Source: Sphagnum magellanicum (Eukaryota > Streptophyta > Sphagnopsida > Sphagnales > Sphagnaceae). From it: a stretch of DNA of 64,000 nt. A program made the translations under genes and the position numbers. Location: NCBI GenBank assembly GCA_021904315.1, contig CM038910.1, forward strand, positions 22,826,256 through 22,890,255. The letters are read 5' to 3'. The notes under the pieces are model-generated. The model ran no database searches, was not told the DNA's origin, and was given only the letters and a program-made list of their open reading frames with translations. Below are positions 1 through 12,200 of the stretch, in pieces (the first letter of the stretch is position 1; every line of letters starts with the position of its first letter).

Positions 1-2925
1 TAACTACCACACATGTGCACAAATTCCATATTTTTAAGCTAGACTATCAAATTTTCTAAGTTGGTTGTTTTGATGTTTTACAATGTGGCTTAAACATTGA
101 ACATATAATTTTCAAACTTCACTACCACATTTTTGTATCTTCTAATGGGATCTATTGTATTTGTTACATTTAGTTTAGTTCACAAGTTATTTTGAAAATT
201 CTTGTGTTAAGGTTTGTAATTTGATGTAACACAATTATTTTGTGGCATGGATTACCATGGTTGATGATCATGGAGGTTTGAAATTTGAAATTGTTGCGAC
301 TACTTGATTAATGCATGAACATCACAATGATTTTTTATGTTCATAATTTCAAATGATTGTCTTTGTACCCTACATTCCATTGTTGAATTTATGATTTTGA
401 AAATAAAGGTTCATTTTTCATTTCATATTGTATTTGAATTTTGAATATCTCATCAAAGCTAATGTTTGATGTATTGTTGAAGTTTGTTTCATATAAATAT
501 GATTTATTGAAACATGCAATGGATTTGCAATGGAACAACTTGAGGATTGAATGGGCAAACTAATGTAGTCATGTATTTAAAAACAACTTCATTTCATATT
601 TATGAAACCAATCATTTTGGAACTTAGTTGAAGGAACTTGACATTAAAAAATTTCAATATTGCTATTATCAATGATTGCATATACCAATTGATATAACCA
701 TATGTGTGCCATCATTGATACAATTGCACCACTAATTCATAGTATTTATTTGTACTATACATAATATGAACTAGTAATGTACATATTAGTTGACCTACCT
801 ATTTTTTGAAGATTATTTGGTACTAATATTGAATTGGTATTTCATTTTTGCTAAGACCCATGTACCAAAATCAAACTTCTATATATAATATTTAATTATG
901 AACCCAGTGCATTAACAATTTTTTTGTGTAAATTTAACATGCATAAACATTTGAAAAAAATAAAATGAAAAAAAACTATTATTAAAATCAATGGAAATTA
1001 GGCAACTAGGATTGACAACAAAAAAATGAGGGGGAAAAAAAGTTAAACACAAAGCAAAAGGAAATTAAAAAAAAAGAAAAAGACTGTGACTTCAAAACTC
1101 CACAAAACAAGAGGACCATCATCATGATAAAATCTAAAACTTTTTAAAGTCATTTGGGTCCAATGTTGAGTGATTATTTGATTCTTTTAGGAACTACAAT
1201 TCCGGGTCTTTGGAAACCCATTATTTAAAAAACCTTTGGTTGCAAATATTTTGATTTTGTTATTTGAAAGAATTGGTCTAATTTCAATTGTTTTGACTAA
1301 AACTTTGCTAGTTCCTTACAAGGTTAGTTGTCTCCTAACCCAAAAAAATGCATTATATACTTGTGGTTCACTAATGCCAAGAACTTTGCCATGTAGAAAA
1401 AATTGGTAGCAATTATCAAATGGTTATTTCAATTTGCAAGAAATTTACAAAATGATTGCATTGTCAAAATTATATGAGTTGCATCTTGCAACATGCATAT
1501 GATAACTTGTAATTAGCTATAGAAGGGGCCCATTTTAAAGCCCATCCTACTTTGCTTCCTCGTCATATTCAATCTTCCATTGGGAAGGTGAAACAATGAA
1601 GGTGAAATTTTGGGCTTTAAGATCATGTCTATAAGTAGGAATTAGGGAAATCTAACACAATGATTAAAACTATCACTCTTATAAAACTTATAAATAAATT
1701 GACACTATGGGTTGATGTGTGTTGCATGGTTGGAAGGACTTATGTCTTATTGGTTGATAAATAGTGTCCAAGATGTTAGAGAATGAGGCTCCCCATGACC
1801 AATAAATTAGTTTGTTGCAAAGTATCCACCAAAGCTTTGGCATTTCCAAGTTTGTTAAGTCTGCAAATGTTGAACTTAAAGTTATAATTCCAATTGTGAT
1901 AAGGCTAATGTTGTGGATGTGCCAAACTCGTTATGCTTAATGAAATCATTACATCATCAAACTCCCTACAAGTCACATACTACCAATGACAACATTTTTT
2001 CCCTGTCACCATTTGACAAACAACTTGTCTATATTGATCAAACCACAAAAGCGCATTTTCAAATTAGTAGCTGCATATCAAAAAACTACATGACTTGAAC
2101 ACTAAAAGCACAAGGACACTAGTGGTGAAGAAAATTATGATTTCCCAAAGGTGAGACACTCCAAAATTGTGGTGTTGCCATGGTACAACTCAACGATTCA
2201 CGACAATAAAAACTCAAAAAACCAACATCAAATTTTTGCAACCCTAAGCGAGGTTCAAGAAAATTGACAAGATTCTTTCCCTCCTAAGGTTTTTTGCTTG
2301 GTTATTTCCCCACGGTCCTTGCACCTTTGGTTTTTTTTTTTTCCTCCCCTCCATTGGTTAAGTGGGTATATACTTGGCTTAATAACTAGCTAGGTATATA
2401 ACCATTTCTCATAACTACACAACATTAATTGATTCCACACATTATAAGTGATTAGTTGTTAAATTAAATCAAGGTGTCCCAATCCAGATTCAAGTATTCT
2501 TTGACTAAATATAACCTCTAACAAGCGACATGCAAGAAGATAAAGGCCAATGTTGTGCACGTAAGTGTTAATAATCGTATATATGATGTGTAAATCCCAT
2601 GTAAGTGTAAATAGTTTACACTTATAATTTTACACATTCAAATTTTTTACATTAAGTTTACACTTATATTGTTGTTGTGTATAACTTTTTTTTTTAAACA
2701 CTTACACTTACATGAGGCTTGTGTAAATATTTGTTAAATATATTTACATGGCCCTATGTAAATGTATATATTAATTACTCTTAATGACCATACTTTCTTG
2801 CAAATCCATATAAATTAATTGTGTGTGCATATCAAAGCTCAATTTTTTTTTTTTTGCAATGGACCACTTCGATTGGCCCTTCAAAAAAAATCATGATACT
2901 TTAATACTCCGCAAACATTAGCATT
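1..2925. other. AT-rich intergenic DNA, no gene seen
   Basis: No open frame here has family resemblance or plausible splice structure; the longest are about 60 codons. The sequence is AT-rich with many A and T runs. One small fold-back is visible: a segment near 2597-2613 (catgtaagtgtaaa) returns in reverse complement near 2700-2716 (cacttacacttacatg), with further TTTACACTTA copies between. A poly-T run followed by gcaatggacc near 2846-2868 resembles the palindromic repeat at 4381-4420. Nothing else is supported. Confidence 0.6.
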
Positions 2926-3240
2926 TTTACTAATACTAGTGTGAACCTGGTGCATAATGCACCCCCCCTGGCGGACAAAACCCATCAAAAAAAAAAAAGG
3001 GTCCGGGCAGTTTAACTGACACAGAAAATAAAACCCATCAAAAAAAAAAAAAAGAAAAAAAAAAGAAAAAAGGTCCGGGCAGTTTAACTGACACAGAAAA
3101 CAAAACCCATCAAAAAAAAAAAAAAAAAAAAAAAAGGTCCGGGCAATTTAACTGACACAGAAACAAAACCCATGAAAAAAAAAAAAAAAAAAAAAAACAA
3201 AGGTCCGGGTAGTTTAACTGACACAGAAAACAAAACCCGT

Positions 3241-3305
<65 letters not shown>

Positions 3306-3383
3306 TCCGTGCTGGCCCGGAAACTGCCCGGACAGACGGACGGACAGACAGACAGACAGACCTGTAAATTTAATTTACTAATA
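2926..3383. mobile_element. SINE-like short element with internal A-rich tandem units and 10-bp flanking duplication
   Basis: A perfect 10-bp direct repeat, tttactaata, lies at 2926-2935 and 3374-3383 and brackets 438 bp. Inside are five tandem units, each made of acaaaacccatc, a poly-A run of very different length (about 12 to 60), then ggtccgggcagtttaactga and cacag. One end carries the near-palindrome ggtgcataatgcacc; the other carries a GGAC/GACA run (about 3335-3362). Flanking duplication, A-rich tracts and lack of coding capacity suggest a non-autonomous retroposon whose tail has been amplified in tandem. The family is not recognised. A chance direct repeat around a microsatellite-like array is the alternative. 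Confidence 0.55.
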
Positions 3384-4189
3384 TGGGATTACGATGGTGT
3401 TTTTCCAAGGAATATTTTGAATGCATAGTTTGCCCCACCTCATTGCTTGAGTAGAACTTCTATTCTTAACTTTGTTGATCACCATTGTTGGCCTAAGCTT
3501 CTACAAAAGTTTAGCTACTTATTGTGATTCAAATTAACTAATTAGATTAGTTGCGATGCATCCCAAAACACAAATGTTTTGATAATTTGTTTTTTGCTAT
3601 GGACCATTTGGTTGACCTATCACAAAACAACATTATGAAATCCTCCGCCCACCCCCCTAAATAGAAATCACATTTTTTACATTGTTTTAAATTTAAAACC
3701 ATATAAGTGTATTTGTTTTACATTGATATTGTTTTAAGTCCTAAACCATTAATTTTTTCAATTTTCTTTTTTCCCTTGTAAATTTTCTGGATCTAGGGTG
3801 TGTTTATTAATAAAGTTTTGCAGGGTTAACACAATTACTCACACAATCTTGGTGAAAGGCACAGATGTAAGTGCCTGTTCATCCTGGCTAGGAGGCTTTG
3901 GGTGAACCAGAATTTTTATAGTATTTATTGCCAACTCAAAAAATGCCATGCAATCGAAGGTGAATGCACAAAAAGCTCACATAATAATCAAAACCAGAGT
4001 CACTCCCACAAATGGAATGACATGCACTCAACAAAGAAAAATATTGTAACTTGGTACTTGCACTTTGCTTCAAGCATCCAACCACACAAATGTCAGGATG
4101 TTTATACCCCCAATTGGTATAAAACTCATGACAAATATTTGGTGAAAACATTGAAGTGGGATTTGCTCTGTCCCAACATGTTCCCTTCA
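3384..4189. other. Intergenic, no gene seen
   Basis: No supported coding sequence; a 99-codon frame at 3902-4201 has no recognisable composition or homology. A stretch near 3797-3827 (gtgtgtttattaataaagttt) recurs almost unchanged near 5010-5040, so the DNA between 3.8 and 5.0 kb may be bounded by diverged direct repeats. A second copy-like segment of the ttttttgc-atggacc motif is near 3590. Confidence 0.5.
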
Positions 4190-4800
4190 AGTTCCCAATG
4201 AGTTCCCAATATTTTCCCCAGGGGTGTTCCCAAAAGCACCTCGCATTATTCCCATATGTTTTGCCCTTGAAGTCCTCCCCTTCTCACCTATATAGGTGGG
4301 CCAAAGGGGGAGACACTTTATCTTCCAATAGAATTTTCTATTTTGAGGAGTCTCCATAGTTTCAACTTTTTATTTTTATATTTTTTGCAATGGGCCGATC
4401 AAATTGGCTCATTGCAAAAAAAAAGAAAGTTGGACTTGTTAGGCACCCCCAACTAATTAATGTGAAACAGAATAAGTACACCTATATGGGTCAGTGTTGT
4501 TTGCAAGGGGTATTAGCCCAGGCCAAAACTGGTGACAAACTCTTTTGGGAAGAGAAATTTCATGCAGCCAATGGGAAGGCCCCAAGCACGCACTCAAGGT
4601 GCCTTGTTTTTATTTCCTTTGAAGGTGGTGGGGGGGGGGGGGGGGAACTCTATATCTCAAAGGAGGACAACATTTGCCAAAGCATATGGGATAAAAGTGA
4701 GGTGCTACAGAGAACATGTTGGGGAACACATTGGGAACCTGATCAGAACCCATTGGGAACTTGAAGGCAACATAGTGAGAACACATTGAGAACCAGGGAA
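4190..4800. repeat. Large degenerate inverted repeat (fold-back)
   Basis: The left part, about 4190-4300, contains gttcccaatgagttcccaat and gcacctcgcattattccca. The right part, about 4640-4800, contains the reverse complements in diverged form, for example attgggaac three times and gggataaaagtgaggtgc. The order is mirrored, so the whole can fold with arms of roughly 110-160 bp around a loop of several hundred bases. A long poly-G run lies at about 4629-4646 in the right arm. It carries no coding sequence and looks like an old fold-back or MITE-type element; the ends are not exact. Confidence 0.5.
4381..4420. repeat. Near-perfect palindrome, part of a dispersed family
   Basis: TTTTTTGCAATGGGCCGATC is followed at once by its near reverse complement, ending in ATTGCAAAAA. 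A diverged copy including the downstream sequence (ggcac then ctaattaat) is at about 4860-4950, and partial copies lie near 2846 and 3590. Flanking sequence to about 4462 is shared with the 4860 copy, so the palindrome is part of a longer repeated unit. Confidence 0.55.
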
Positions 4801-5924
4801 AAATGAAATAAAACTCTATACTTGAAAAATAGAACCTTCTATATTGGGGAGCTTTTTCTTTTTTGGGTGATTATTGGCCAATCAAATCGGCTCATTACAA
4901 AAAAAACACAAATTTGAACTTGGGAGGCACCTCATCTAATTAATAGGAGAGGTGATTAGGGTCTTCTTGCTAATTACTTTGCACATTTTCCGAGTTAGTG
5001 GTGTGTTTATAAATAAAGTTTTGCAGAGTTTTGACGATCTTACAAAGGGCTATTAAGTCCAGGCTAAAAAATAGTGGCAAACAATGTTAGGAAGAGAATT
5101 TACATGCAACCAAAGAGAAATGGGATCGTGGAGTGTAGGAGCAATTCCACAGCGTGACTGTGCCTGGCACCAAATCTGGCAGAAAAAGCTGAGGATTTGC
5201 AGGTGAATAAAACCCACATTGCATTTGCACCCATGTGGTCAGAAAATGCAAAATCTCAGAGAATGAAATGTTGGCCTCTAATTCATTAGTAGGAGCCAAA
5301 AGTTTCTCTTGGGTCCACCAATATCCTTTTGAATCCATGAAAATTCTTTCCATTTCATTTAAATAATAATTCTTCTAAATCATTGAATAAACAAAGGGGC
5401 GTGTCGCACTATGGCCTCGCCATTTACATTAAAAAAAAGTATCTTAATGAAAAAGAAGAATTTTGAAAACTCAAATATTTCACCATGCAAAAATATAATT
5501 CTCAAAAAATCCTCTAAAAGAAACCAAAATCCTTCAAGATATTTTTAATTTTATAACTAATCTCAAGTTTCAACACAAGCCAAAAATATCATCTTTTAAA
5601 AATCCTCATATAAAAAATAGACCTATTATTATTACCTAGGGGCCAGAAACCCTTAAGCTACTATACACTCTATAATGAACCTAAACACGACATCCTTGCC
5701 TTGGTAGGCAAGGCCAATAAATTCTTCTTCCTCTTCTTCTTCTTCTTTCGCCTCTTAGCCTAGTTCTGTGGACTAGGCTAGTTTTCATAGGTTAAGTGTA
5801 CACGAAAAGCTTCAAGTTGAGAACCTTCCCGGATTTGAGGTATCTGTCACATGGCTATCGTATCAAAAAATCTTCTTATTGTCGTGTAGCCTCGGCTAGT
5901 TTTCATGGGCCTAAAAGTTGTAAG
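4801..5924. other. Intergenic, no gene seen
   Basis: It holds the second copy of the palindrome-bearing repeat (about 4860-4950) and the second copy of the gtgtgtttataaataaagtttt direct repeat (about 5010-5040). From 5380 to 5650 it is AT-rich with no structure noted. A TTC run is near 5727-5750. No coding sequence is supported. Confidence 0.5.
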
Positions 5925-6030
5925 GGAGGTTCCTGTATGAGCGTGTTCTCTTGAGGGAGGGGCACTTGAGGGTGTGAGCCTGAGGTTGTTCCCGAACCTC
6001 AGGAGAACGCATGAGTACAAGAACCTCCTC
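5925..6030. mobile_element. MITE-like palindromic element, copy 1
   Basis: About 104 bp that is almost all inverted repeat: ggaggttcctgtatgag at the left and gagtacaagaacctcc at the right are imperfect terminal inverted repeats of about 26 bp. The interior also pairs (cctgaggtt, aacctcagg). A second copy in opposite orientation is at 8332-8436. There is no coding capacity. This is the structure of a short fold-back MITE; no target-site duplication could be fixed because the outer ends are diverged. Confidence 0.6.
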
Positions 6031-6189
6031 GTCCCCTTCTGTAAAAAATAACGCTCTTTTTTATTTCCTCCCTTCTTATATTTCCATGGGAACATGGGAA
6101 CATATAAAAATCACCAGGTCATTATGGTATCATAATAGTGTGGTAAGTAAGGACCTCAAACCTTCTGGGATTTGAGGGAACCTATAATG

Positions 6190-6373
6190 TTTAGGGTTTA
6201 GGGCTTCTAGGTCAAAATCGAAAATCTCTAGGTATGTCTAAAACATATGACCTAACTGTCAGATTATGGGATATGCTTCTTTGGACCTTACAAAACATGG
6301 CAAGGCCCTGTACAGCCTAAGGGGAAACCTTATGCTCCGTAAACCCTAAAACCCTAAAAACCCTAAACCCTAT
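6190..6373. repeat. Inverted pair of plant telomere-like repeats
   Basis: TTTAGGGTTTAGGG occurs at 6190-6203, and the opposite orientation AAACCCTAAAACCCTAAA and further CCCTAAA units occur at 6341-6373, about 140 bp apart. The unit matches the plant telomere heptamer TTTAGGG, with one- or two-base variation. The tracts are too short and too distant from any promoter seen here to be a chromosome end. They could be an interstitial scar or telo-box-like sites. Confidence 0.6.
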
Positions 6374-8331
6374 GCAAAATCTGGTGGATATTGGGTTCTA
6401 GGGCTGTTCGATGATGACAATAATCAAAAATTGGCTACTACCTATCCCTTGGGTACATGGAGCTTACAACAATATTGCCCTCAAGGGGGGAGCCTTACCT
6501 TAATACTCAGGAGCTCATCATCAATGTTTTCTGTAAAGGGGGCTCTTCTTTCTTCGTCCTCCGTAAAGCACTTGGGAGAGAATTTCTAAGTGGTAAGTAA
6601 AGCCCAAGGCTGCAGGGCTAAACTAGAATAAGGACCTGTGAAATGCTGAGCTAATAAGCATGGGCCCAGGACATTAGCAAATTGTGGGGGGGGCGGTGGG
6701 GGGCATCCACCACCCTTGGGCTATACCCCTACAAATAAGCCAGGAAAAGGGCAACAAGGGCTGTGGTGCAGCATGAGGGGTTGGGAAAGAGGGAATTTTA
6801 CATGGGTGGTTGGGAGGTGCTGGTTTTCTTTCTAGGGGCTTGCAACTTGTCAGGTGTTGTTGTTGGTTTGTTGTTTTAAGGTTCAACCATTCCTCCCCAT
6901 TCCTTGTCATCAAGGAAGACCCCAATACAACCTCCCCATTCCTTTGTCCACCACCCACCCCCACACACACAACTTGGGGCATGGAATTATTCTTTCGTGG
7001 CAATTGTTCAACTGATTATCGGTTATACCATTAGATTTGCTACTTTGTTCTCATAAGAAAAAACCCCATGTGCCATTCCTATATGAATATATTCTTGCCT
7101 TTGGCTTATTCTAGCTTAGTACCCAAGTGAAGAAAATCTAAAGGGGAACACTAACCTACAAACTCGCTAGCTTAGTTCCAATTTCACTTCATTCAAATGA
7201 CTTATGAAAGTTGAGGAAAAGATGCATGGTGAGGAGGAAGGAGGTCACATGTGTGACTGTGGTGGTTCTCTTAATTTTTTTTGTTGGGGGGGGGGGGGGG
7301 GTGTGGTGGCACCTAAGTTCTTGCTCACTTATTAGAAATAAGTATTACTTCCTTGGTTTGGCTTTCACTTCCTTTGTGTCTAGGGGTTCATGACAAGATG
7401 GGGAACAAAACATGATACAAACATGTCATGCCTCTTGTGGCTAGTTAAGATGGATGCAAGCCATCACTTGCAATTGCATTCGTGCACTTGGTTCAAAATC
7501 ACTAACATTCATCAGCTCATTAGCACAAGGAAATTGGATGCTCTCAGTTTGGGTTAGTGGAAAAATTGGCCATGTCCAAATAGATGGGAATGAGGTGGCC
7601 TTTTAATGCCTAATTCATGGCAAACGAAATGCTTCCTCATATTATTTTTCTCTCTTTTATCAACTTGTGGACTAGTAGGGTAACCTGCCCTATGATCGAA
7701 CACCATCTATGACCGAACAATTTATTAATATCTTTTTCATCTCTTCTTCATTTTGAGTGAATTAAAACCTTATGGGAGGGCTAACTTGAGCTCTTCAATT
7801 CATCTTTGAACAGCAGAGGCAAACGAGTAATTATAGAAGAGCAAGAAGAGAAATAAGCTTTTCCAAGTTATAAAATGCGTTTTTCTTCTCTTCTACCCCT
7901 CTTACTTTCAATGCTCATACCTTTCTATACCCCCCCCCCCCCCCCCCAATGAAAGGAGCACTCTCCAGAGATTTGCAGACCTCTGAGACACTAAGTGCTC
8001 GGTGACCGGCCTGGCTACCAAACCCAACCCATGGGGCAGTGGGGGTGGGGATGTGCATGGAGCGCTTTGTTACAATGTTGTTGATGGACTACGTCCCTTA
8101 ACTAAGTCTATTCCTCACTAAACCCATGTCTAGCTTCCATTTTTGGACCCCTTTTCAATGGCAAGAATATCAACTTAATTAAGGCACCTTATATATATTA
8201 TATACATACCACCAATTACACGTTGACACATAGGTGAGTGACCAACCTTATTGTCTTTTTTTTTGGGGTCCAAATTTTTTTTTTAACGAAACGGGAAAGA
8301 AAGTGAGGAAATAAAAAGAAAGTTGTTCGTA
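6374..8331. other. Intergenic with long G and C homopolymer runs, no gene seen
   Basis: No supported coding sequence. Runs of G lie near 6686-6705 and 7286-7302 and a run of about 18 C near 7930-7948. Another G-rich block follows at 8571-8592. Short frames around 6.7-7.4 kb are by-products of these runs. A TA-rich segment lies near 8189-8210. Confidence 0.5.
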
Positions 8332-8436
8332 AGGGAGGTTTCAGTATTCATGCATTCTCCTGAGGTTTGGGAACACCCTCGGGCTCGGGTGCCCCTCCCT
8401 CGGGGGGAGAACGCACTCGTACGGGAACCTACCCTA
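8332..8436. mobile_element. MITE-like palindromic element, copy 2 (opposite orientation)
   Basis: The segment starting aagggaggtttcag and ending acgggaacctaccct aligns along its whole length with the reverse complement of 5925-6030: gcattctcctgaggtttggg against gcgttctcctgaggttcggg, then a shared gcccctccct block. The core ccctcgggctcgggtgcc is itself palindromic. The two copies show that this is a dispersed unit and not a chance hairpin. Confidence 0.6.
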
Positions 8437-9232
8437 CAACAAAACCCCCCTACTCCCCTTAGTCTCCTCTACCTCATTATTCAATAATTGGTTTTTCATT
8501 GATAAGGTAAATAAAAAAAGGTCTTCCATTGCTTTTTCTGACCTACCATGCAACTTGCGGTAAAACTAGGTGGGGGGGGCGGGGGCGGGGGGGTGTCCAG
8601 TTAAAAGGAGAAAAACTGGAGTTAAGGAAACCAAGGTTAGGACTGAGGTTTGGACCGTAGGTTATAACACCGTCCCTTCCCTCGATCTCGCTTGGGCTTT
8701 CTGTTCTTTTCGTCCGTTGTTTAGAGTTGCGTCGCCTGCGTTTTTGCGCTTGCTTCTTGCGGCGCGTCTTCTCGTGAACACGAGCCTTTTCCTCCTCTCT
8801 CGTTGTGCTCTACAGTCATGAATCCTTCTCCCTGAGTTCTCTACCTTTCCGCGGGAATTTTTCTTTTCGCATTTTGGTTGTTTTTTGAGAAAGTTGCGGG
8901 AATTGAAAGGATTCTCGCATTTCTGTATCTATTCGCGTGTTGCCTGTTACGTTTTCTCGCGACGCGTTCTTCTCCCCCCCCCCTTCTCTATACAATCTGT
9001 GAGGACAATTTTTGTTTCCGAGCGAGCTTTCGATCTGCTGCGTTAGAGGAGATTTTTCGGTCTTTTGTTCGGAAATTCTTTGTTGTTGCGTTTTCTCGTT
9101 GTCTGTTTTGACGTATCCGATTTGTTTTTCAACGAATTTCTTGTCTCTGTTTGTGCATTTGTTTTGAGAAATTTGTGTTTTCAGACGAGAAGTGTGCTCA
9201 TTGGTAGCTTGTTGTAGTTTTGAGAAGCGTGA
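8437..9232 (+). promoter_or_regulatory. Upstream region and 5' leader of the AGPase gene
   Basis: Base composition changes near 8640 from AT-rich to a C/T-rich, CG-containing sequence with many ttctcgcg and ttttcttttcg motifs, typical of a plant 5' leader. No clear TATA box or intron in the leader could be fixed. A G-rich tract (gggggggcgggggcggggggg, about 8571-8591) lies some 640 bp upstream of the start codon. Extent and start site are inferred. Confidence 0.35.
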
Positions 9233-12200
9233 ATGGCGTCTGCATTTGCACCAAAAGCGGCAATGTGGAGGAGTAGGCCTTGTGCATCTTCTTCGTGCGC
9301 AAGGCTGAGCCAGACTTCCAGTGGGAGCAGCAGCATGGTTACCGGAAGCGGCTCGTTTGTGACAGGCGGTTGTCTGCAACTGGGATCACGAGCGTCTTCT
9401 TTGAGAGGAACAGGAGTCGTCACATGTACAACCATCTCTTCTGTGAGTGGCCAACAACGCTCGAGGAGCGTTGGAGGCGTGGTGTCTCCGAGAGCTGTCT
9501 CCGATTCTCAGACCGTTAGAGACGCCTGCTTGGATCCCGACGCTAGCCGGGTAAGCCGATCCGTTGACGCAGTACTACTTTCGCTCATCCCTCCTTCCAC
9601 TTTCCAGTCTTTTGCGAACAAATTTTCCTAGAGATGAGACTTCCAAAATTTCGGAATTATCTGCCTTAGTGATCCTCCTCCCTGTATGAAGCCTCTTAGT
9701 GATATGTACAAAAGACTAACACAAGAGTGTTGTTGGGGTACTGGCAGAGTGTGCTCGGCATCATTTTGGGAGGTGGAGCAGGGACAAGGTTGTACCCCTT
9801 GACAAAGAAGCGGGCAAAGCCGGCTGTGCCCTTAGGGGCAAATTACCGCCTCATCGACATTCCTGTCAGCAACTGCATCAACAGTAACATCAACAAGATT
9901 TACGTACTCACTCAGTTCAACTCGGCATCGTTGAATCGTCACCTGTCACGTGCATATTCTAGCAACATGGGAGGCTACAAGAATGAAGGCTTTGTTGAGG
10001 TCTTGGCTGCACAACAAAGCCCGGAGAATCCCAACTGGTTTCAAGTATGAGCCTGTCTCCATTTTCATGCTGTCATTTTTCCACCACAACTGATCTGGAA
10101 TCCACTGGGGTAATACATGTCATAGTCTCTTCAAATTTGGTGTTTGACTAAGCAGCTCGAGTTTTGATGCTAATTGCAACTGTTCTGAACTGTGAACAAT
10201 TCACCTGCCAAAATGGGGTTCTCTACACTCTCAAGGAGGGTTTTCTGATTAAAGGAGTTGCCTTGGTGGGTTGATTCAGGGGACTGCAGATGCAGTAAGG
10301 CAATATCTCTGGCTGTTTGAGGAGGCTCAGGTGCTTGAGTATGTCGTGCTAGCTGGTGATCACTTATACCGTATGGATTACCAACAATTCATACAAGTTC
10401 ACCGTGAGACAAATGCTGATATTACTGTTGCAGCTCTGCCCATGGATGAAGCACGTGCAACTGCATTTGGGTTGATGAAGATCAATGAGAAAGGTCGAAT
10501 TGTCGAGTTTTCTGAGAAACCAAAAGGAGATGCACTTAAAGCAATGCAGGTTCATCTCTTCAAAACTCTTTGATTGGGTTGTTGACTGAACTCCTGATTC
10601 AGTGTGATAGCCAGAGTTTTTTTAACCTTGTACAGACATTGCCATTGGTGTGGATGTCTTGCAAATTGATCATGAACAGGGACATTGTTTAGTTGTCCTG
10701 AGTAAAAGATGTGAATATCTATATCAAAGGGCCCTGGATTCTAGATGCATGCTTGATCTTTTGGATGATGAATTGAAAAACCCTTAGTGAATACTCAACT
10801 GATCTGTGATCCTTAAACTCTGTGGGAACAGGTAGACACAACAGTACTGGGGTTGGATGCAGAGAGGGCCAAACAGATGCCCTACATTGCTAGCATGGGT
10901 ATATATGTGGTGAGCAAGGAGGCTATGATTTCATTGCTCCGGGATGACTTCCCTGATGCCAATGACTTTGGAAGTGAAGTTATCCCTGGTGCTACAAAAC
11001 TTGGAATGAAGGTATGTGAATTATGTATTGCTTGCACAGTGCTTTAGAGGGACAAACTCCTCCAGGAATGGGTCTAACTACTGTCATATGTTGGAAATTC
11101 AGGTGCAAGCATACTTATATGATGGCTACTGGGAGGACATTGGGACTATTGAGGCATTCTACAATGCCAACCTGGGAATTACTAAGAAGCCAATACCTGA
11201 CTTCAGGTGAGATTTGCAAGCAGAGGGAAAGAGAGGAAGAAGAAGGATGTTGGTTTAGAGTGTTCTGCTCTGGGTACCTTCTGTTGCTGATGTGGAATCT
11301 GTTGTGAGGCAGTTTCTATGATAGGTCGGCCCCAATCTACACACAAGCTCGCTTCCTGCCTCCATCAAAGATGTTGGATGCTGATGTGATGGACAGTGTT
11401 ATTGGAGAAGGTTGTATAATTCAGGTAACACCCCTTAATTGTGGTCAAAGATTGTGTTCACCTTGCTGTTATTCTAGCTCATTTTGCTCCAACTATCTCC
11501 ATCACATGATTAAGTCCTATTGTACAACATCTCCTCAAAGCAGTTTATCTTGTACCAAGATCCTAACAATTTCTCTTTTATACACCTTTCATTACTATTG
11601 CGATTCATTTTGCACCAACATTGAGGAAAATATTCTGATTTGGGTGCATAGAATTGCAAAATCTACCATTCAGTGGTAGGACTGCGGTCATGGGTTGCTG
11701 AAGGTGCTGTGATCCAAGATGCACTGCTTATGGGAGCTGATTACTATGAGGTGAGAGAACCCTGTCTCATGTGAATTTGGAAATATATATTACATGGATA
11801 TTTGATGATGAGCTTGCTTATGGCCACTTGTAGCCTTTTGTCTTCTCTTTTCCTCTGCATGATGTCCCGTACTGATATGCTTTTGAATCTTTCTGCAATT
11901 GCCAGACAGATCAACACAGGGGTGAGTTGCTATTGACGGGGGGAATTCCAATGGGTATTGGCAAAAACTCCGTAGTGAAGAGAGCCATAGTTGACAAGAA
12001 TGCACGTATTGGCTCTAATGTCAAGGTCTGATCTCAATCACAGTGTAATTGATGCTCACATTCTCTCTCATGTTGAGTCATGCATTATGTGGAATCTTCT
12101 TGTACATTGCATCCTACTATTGTCTCAATTGTGTCAACCTTGATACATTGTTTTACAGTATGCCATTTACGACAGATTTTGATCACTATGTTTTGACTAC

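Noticed and set aside
2975..3310. Regular repeats and spacers resembling a CRISPR array
   Set aside because: The spacers are poly-A only and the setting is a plant nuclear genome.
6674..7034. Overlapping frames on both strands rich in Pro, Gly and Thr
   Set aside because: They arise from G-rich and C-rich runs and have no family resemblance.
8816..9379. 187-codon minus-strand frame across the AGPase leader
   Set aside because: It overlaps the well-supported first exon in antisense and has no family resemblance.
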